Assembly: GCA_025618425.1 (NCBI GenBank)
Contig: CM046832.1
Location: 73,110,890-73,174,889 of the forward strand
Reading direction: 5' to 3'
Length of the DNA stretch: 64,000 nt
Source: Heliocidaris tuberculata
Taxonomy: Eukaryota; Echinodermata; Echinoidea; Camarodonta; Echinometridae
Made by a program: the position numbers and the translations under genes. Positions 60,001 through 64,000 of the stretch are shown here, one piece after another (the first letter of the stretch is position 1; the number at the start of each line of letters is the position of its first letter). Below the pieces are notes generated by a model. The model was not told the DNA's origin and made no database searches. It saw only the letters and a program-made list of their open reading frames with translations.

Positions 60001-63000
60001 CTGTTTGTTTCTCAAGGTTTGACAGACTTGCTTGAACTTCACCTAGATCGTACGTTGGTGGATGATGAAGGAGCAAAGGTCATAGGTCAGCTGAATAAGC
60101 TGCAAGTTCTAAGCATGGCAGAGACTAAGTAAGCTTGAAATATCAGTTCATTCAATTGTAATTTTTAACAAACTGGTATTTTTTCTCTTTATTTAGTTTT
60201 TGTCATTTTTGTTTCTAAAGCAGTTTTAAGATTTGGGTAATCACTTTCCATACAAAAAGGAGTCCATATTTAATTGGCCCTGGATGTCTTGTAATCGGTA
60301 CTCTGACTGTACAAATTCTCTACGACTTTTAACTTAATTAGATCATGTACCACATCTTACATCAGATAATGTTGAAACATTCAAAAGTTACTTAATCTGT
60401 ATAAATACTATCACACCCACTATGGACCTGTCATTTGTTATGTGAGCTGACAGGGTTACTGAAAAACCAGAAATTTTCGCGGGCATGATACTTTCCCGAA
60501 TTTCGCGAGTGGTCGAGATTCGCGAAAGTTTCATGCCTCTAAATAATTAAGTCACAATTGAAACAACATAAAAAATATTGCGATTCGAGAAAGTTTCTTG
60601 CTGCAAAATTGGCTGTCATTAACAATTCGTGAATGATTTATGTCGCGGAAAGTTCTTTTTTTTTGTTTACAGTACTGTGCATCCACAAACCAGGAGCAAA
60701 CCGCTTCCATTTCAGTGAACTGAAGGGGTCAGTTATGACCATCAAATTAGTGACTGAAACTATTGTTGTCATTGATGTGGTGCATGAGTAGTGTGACTTT
60801 TGAATAATAATATCAATTCACAGAATGTCTCGTAATTTTCACTTAGAGTTAAAAAATATTATGACCACCTGCAAATAGGGCAATATCTATCTTCTACATT
60901 CATTTTTTTTTTTTTGTTCCTAGGATTACAGACCAGTTTCTTCTGTCTAATGTGATCAACAGTTGTCCTCACCTATCCAGACTCAATCTCTGTAGAACGG
61001 ACATGTCAGATAGAGGTAAGCAATAATTGTAACTGTATAATACCTAGCATTTTAAAGGGGAAATGAATGAGCTTTTCTTCTTCAAATTGGCAATTTTTTA
61101 TGATTTTGTTTCCTGCTACATCATTTCAACAAAAGTCATGAATCATTATTAATATTGAATTCATAGATTAAAAGGTTTTTTTAAATATGGAAATCTTTAG
61201 ATAATTTTTTTTTTAAGAGGAATTTTTTTTGTTGTTGATATTTTTGTGTGAGTTGTGATGCAAATTTTATGAAAACTGAAACATCAAATTATACTTGGTA
61301 TAGAGAATATTGGATGTTGTCATTTTTATTTTTGGGGTCATTTTTATTTCATTTTTAATTTCTTTTTTCACTTGAAGGTACATTCAGTTATTTGAGTGAA
61401 GTACTCCATATTCCAGTCCCAAATATATTTCTCTCAATCTTATTCAGGAAGACTTAGAACAAAGAATTTAAATGGATGATATGAAAGTGAGGATTACAAA
61501 ATGGCTCTGTATAAATATCCTGTCTTCTTATATGGAATGATGTGATTACAATTTGAAAATGCCGTCACAATCAAATGACAGGAAAGTAGTCGAGAACTGT
61601 TGACACATGAACAAAGTTGCTAGACTATTAGGTTAATAGTAATTCTTTGTCAGACTTGACATGACTTCCTCAAGTATCTGTTCTATTCATAAAATGACAT
61701 CTCTCTATTTTTCTGTCTGTACCAATTCTATAAAGATCAATTCTATAGAGACTTCAATGTAAGTGATAATGTTAAATAAGATATTTTATTCTGTCATAGT
61801 GATTGATGACTTCAACAAAAGTTGCTGAATAGCTTTAAGACTGGGAGCTGAGAAATGATGTTGAAATATATTCTCTTATCTCTTATTCAAATGCAGGTAT
61901 CACAGTTCTGTCATTGCCTTACCTCACTCTACTTAATCTGGATTATACATGTGTGTCAGTTGACTGTGCCCAGAATCTTAGCAAGTGCCCTCGCTTGAAG
62001 GTTATCCGTACCAACAATCTCAGACACCCAAGGGTCCTAGACCAGAATTAAGGCCAGGAACTGAAATCACCCTGGCATGCTAGGTCAGAGGTGAAACCTG
62101 GACCAGCAATCTCGACACCCAAGGGTCTCGGATCAGAACTAAGACCGGGAACTGAAAGCATAATGGCATCCCAGATCAGAGCTAAAATCAGAATCCTTAT
62201 CCCATGTTGTTGTACCACAACCAAGACCAGGAACTGAAATCACACCATTATGCTAGACCAGAGTTGAAACCAGAAAACACAATCTCTTATACCCTAGATG
62301 TCAGAACCTGCTATCAGTGACACTCCAATGTGTTGGACCAGAACTAAGAGCAAGAACTGAAATAATAGTATGATAACAAAACAATCAAAACTTCCATTCA
62401 AGTTTAATAAATCATACAAAGCGTTATCATTCATACCCAAATTGTCCATTTTGTAAGTAGGTAGATGATGGATAGATAGATAAATTTCCATCATCTGTAT
62501 ATTTAAATGCACTTTAAGTTTAGAGTATTGGTTGTTAATGTGTTATCTTAAAATACAAAGTTTAGTTTTGACCATGATCCACCATGTTCATTTAAAAACC
62601 AATCTTTTATTATATCATGGATATACTACTCAAGTAGTATATCAATGATTATATTCATGTTTGTAAATTTTGTAAGAGAAATCTTGATATCCATGAAAGA
62701 TTTTCAGAGAATGGAAACTTTGACAAATTCCTGCTGCCTTTGTGAAAGCTTTAACCATGCTGACACTATTTCATCTACTTGATATACTATTAGACTAATC
62801 CTGCATACCCTTTTCTTAGCCAGAGTCAGAAACTTTTTTTTTTTTTTAGTCAAATCAACTCCTGTCAGTATGCCTAGGTTTAAACCAATATTGTAACATA
62901 GTGTCCAACCATTGCCTTCCAACTCTATCACTTCTATTCAATGACTGTGTCTGGTCATCTCTACAGAGCTGAAGGCTGTACTCCTATCCAGTAATTACAG

Positions 63001-63468
63001 ACTTCAATTCGTCACTGGTTTCGCAAACCGACGTACGCGCATAGGCTTAAGTACAGGAGATACGTCGGTTGTGAAACCGGTGACGAATATCAAAATTTCA
63101 AGAATGATTTTCTTTGTATTTTTGTCGCTTTCTTGTATCTATTCATAATCACAAAAGCTCTAATTGTGCTGTGGTCTGGATATGGGCCAACTCGACACTA
63201 AGGACATCTTGGACTCAGAGGAAAATTGAAGCCGCATTAGGCAAGAGAGTCGAATCGATCACAAATACTTGTTTGAATGTTTGCTTTGAGTACGTCTTTT
63301 AGAACAAATATTTCCAAGATTATTTGATAGGAATGTGTAAAGTAGTTACTAAAAAATAATGTGGCAAATTTCAGGAGTTTATATTCTAGATAACATGAAG
63401 TTTCATGCTATTTAGAGGTCTGAAATGTAGTGTGCACTTCAAGTCATTAAACCTAATTGCTGCACGAT

Positions 63469-63570
63469 GCTGAGTCTGCCCTAGTGCTGAGTCTGCCCTA
63501 GTGCTGAGTCTGCCCTAGTGCTGAGTCTGCCCTAGTGCTGAGTCTGCCCTAGTGCTGAGTCTGCCCTAGT
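63469..63570 (+). repeat. 17 bp minisatellite, six units (copy 2)
   Basis: The same unit as at 22570-22654 with one extra copy: a length polymorphism between the two copies. Confidence 0.95.
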
Positions 63571-64000
63571 GCCGAGCTAGCCCAACCCCCTTTTTATCTG
63601 TATTGAAGCAGATTTTGTTTTAGGACCCATGCAGTGTAGACCAAAATTATTCTCTTCATCTATTCATATGTATAACAGATTGTTATGCATGAAAACCATT
63701 ACTGAAACTTGGACTATGTTATATGTATATGTTGATAGGTGATGATTTTACAACTTTAATAGTGTCTGCAGCCATTACTTCCTGTTAAAGATGACATTGA
63801 TTTTATTGTAATGTTATGTATTTCCTTGTTAAGCTGATTTTACAAATGAAATGTCTTAGATATTCAGTTTTTAGAACACGTCAGTTTATAAACCTTCAAT
63901 AATATTTTGATTTTTGAATATGTGTTATACCCATATGTAATGAGGAGATGCATTTGCCGCTGTTGAAGATGACCTCATTGACAGATTTTTTCTTATTATG

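Larger units (their letters stand above)
47685..62051 (+). pseudogene. Second copy of the UBA-UBX-LRR gene: exons 4-20, with two frameshifts (copy 2)
   Basis: Seventeen exons match copy 1 one for one: 47685-47956, 48454-48576, 48934-49042, 50214-50687, 52281-52418, 53261-53512, 54123-54265, 55147-55221, 55363-55512, 56099-56139, 57489-57663, 58341-58412, 58799-58880, 59543-59604, 60017-60128, 60924-61015, 61897-62051. Exon 4 has one A fewer than copy 1 near 47834 and exon 9 has a net +2 near 53401-53408. Both break the frame, the second between the BC-box-like motif and the following helix. Exon 6 also has a Thr-to-Pro change (ELPRSL). Exons 1-3 are absent: the copy starts at the edge of the N gap inside intron 3. 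The splice sites and remaining exons look intact, so it may be a decayed tandem copy, or the other allele with sequence errors. I labelled it pseudogene because the frame as given is broken. Confidence 0.7.
47230..64000 (+). repeat. Large direct duplication of 5912-23070
   Basis: From 47230 to the last base of the window the sequence follows 5912-23070 in the same orientation, through exons, introns, 3' flank and minisatellite. By eye the difference is of the order of one percent (not computed), plus indels. Copy 1 alone has the insertion 15824-17157. Copy 2 alone has 51167-52021, about 45 bp near 58502-58546 and one more 17-bp minisatellite unit. The copy does not end within the window, so BDP1 may also be repeated further on. 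Confidence 0.95.

Noticed and set aside
5912..64000. The 17 kb direct repeats as LTRs of a giant element
   Set aside because: They contain a spliced host gene and its 3' flank and start at an assembly gap; no LTR end motifs or primer binding site.

Overview
This is eukaryotic, animal-type nuclear DNA. It is AT-rich, with long introns bounded by GT..AG sites and many transposon remnants. There are no bacterial operons, and no tRNA, rRNA or CRISPR that I can see. The mobile-element content (a foldback element whose inverted repeats are built of short tandem units, Penelope fragments, TTAA-flanked MITEs, many short hairpin elements) and the repeat style suggest a marine deuterostome, most likely a sea urchin. 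The species call is inference.

Layout. Positions 1-3919 are non-coding and hold a long interrupted inverted repeat and a TTAA MITE. Positions 3920-21152 (+) carry gene 1 in 20 coding exons whose phases all agree (2967 nt, 988 residues plus stop); the start codon was not found. It encodes UBA - basic coiled coil - UBX - acidic linker - elongin BC-box-like segment - leucine-rich repeats. The front half resembles UBXN1/SAKS1 and the back half resembles a ZYG11-type cullin-2 substrate adaptor. Positions 21153-29090 are intergenic, with a minisatellite, hairpin MITEs and an 1.8 kb hAT-like element. Positions 29091-36698 (+) carry BDP1, the B'' subunit of TFIIIB for RNA polymerase III, in nine coding exons (1024 residues). 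Positions 36699-46729 are intergenic and hold a small TIR element, a Penelope fragment, a TU/foldback-like element of about 2.5 kb and a second copy of the TTAA MITE. Positions 46730-47229 are exactly 500 N.

Directly after the gap, at 47230, the sequence restarts inside intron 3 of gene 1 and repeats about 17 kb (5912-23070) to the end of the window, with only scattered differences. This second copy lacks exons 1-3 and has frameshifting indels in exons 4 and 9. The two copies also differ by whole transposon insertions: a 1334 bp element only in copy 1 and an 855 bp hAT only in copy 2. The simplest reading is that the second allele of a highly heterozygous genome was placed in tandem by the assembler; a recent real tandem duplication with decay is the alternative.

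The most interesting biology is gene 1. If its domains behave as their families do, one polypeptide would join a p97/VCP cofactor (UBX), a ubiquitin reader (UBA) and a cullin-2-type substrate adaptor (BC box plus LRR). BDP1 is an ordinary housekeeping neighbour with no visible functional link to it.
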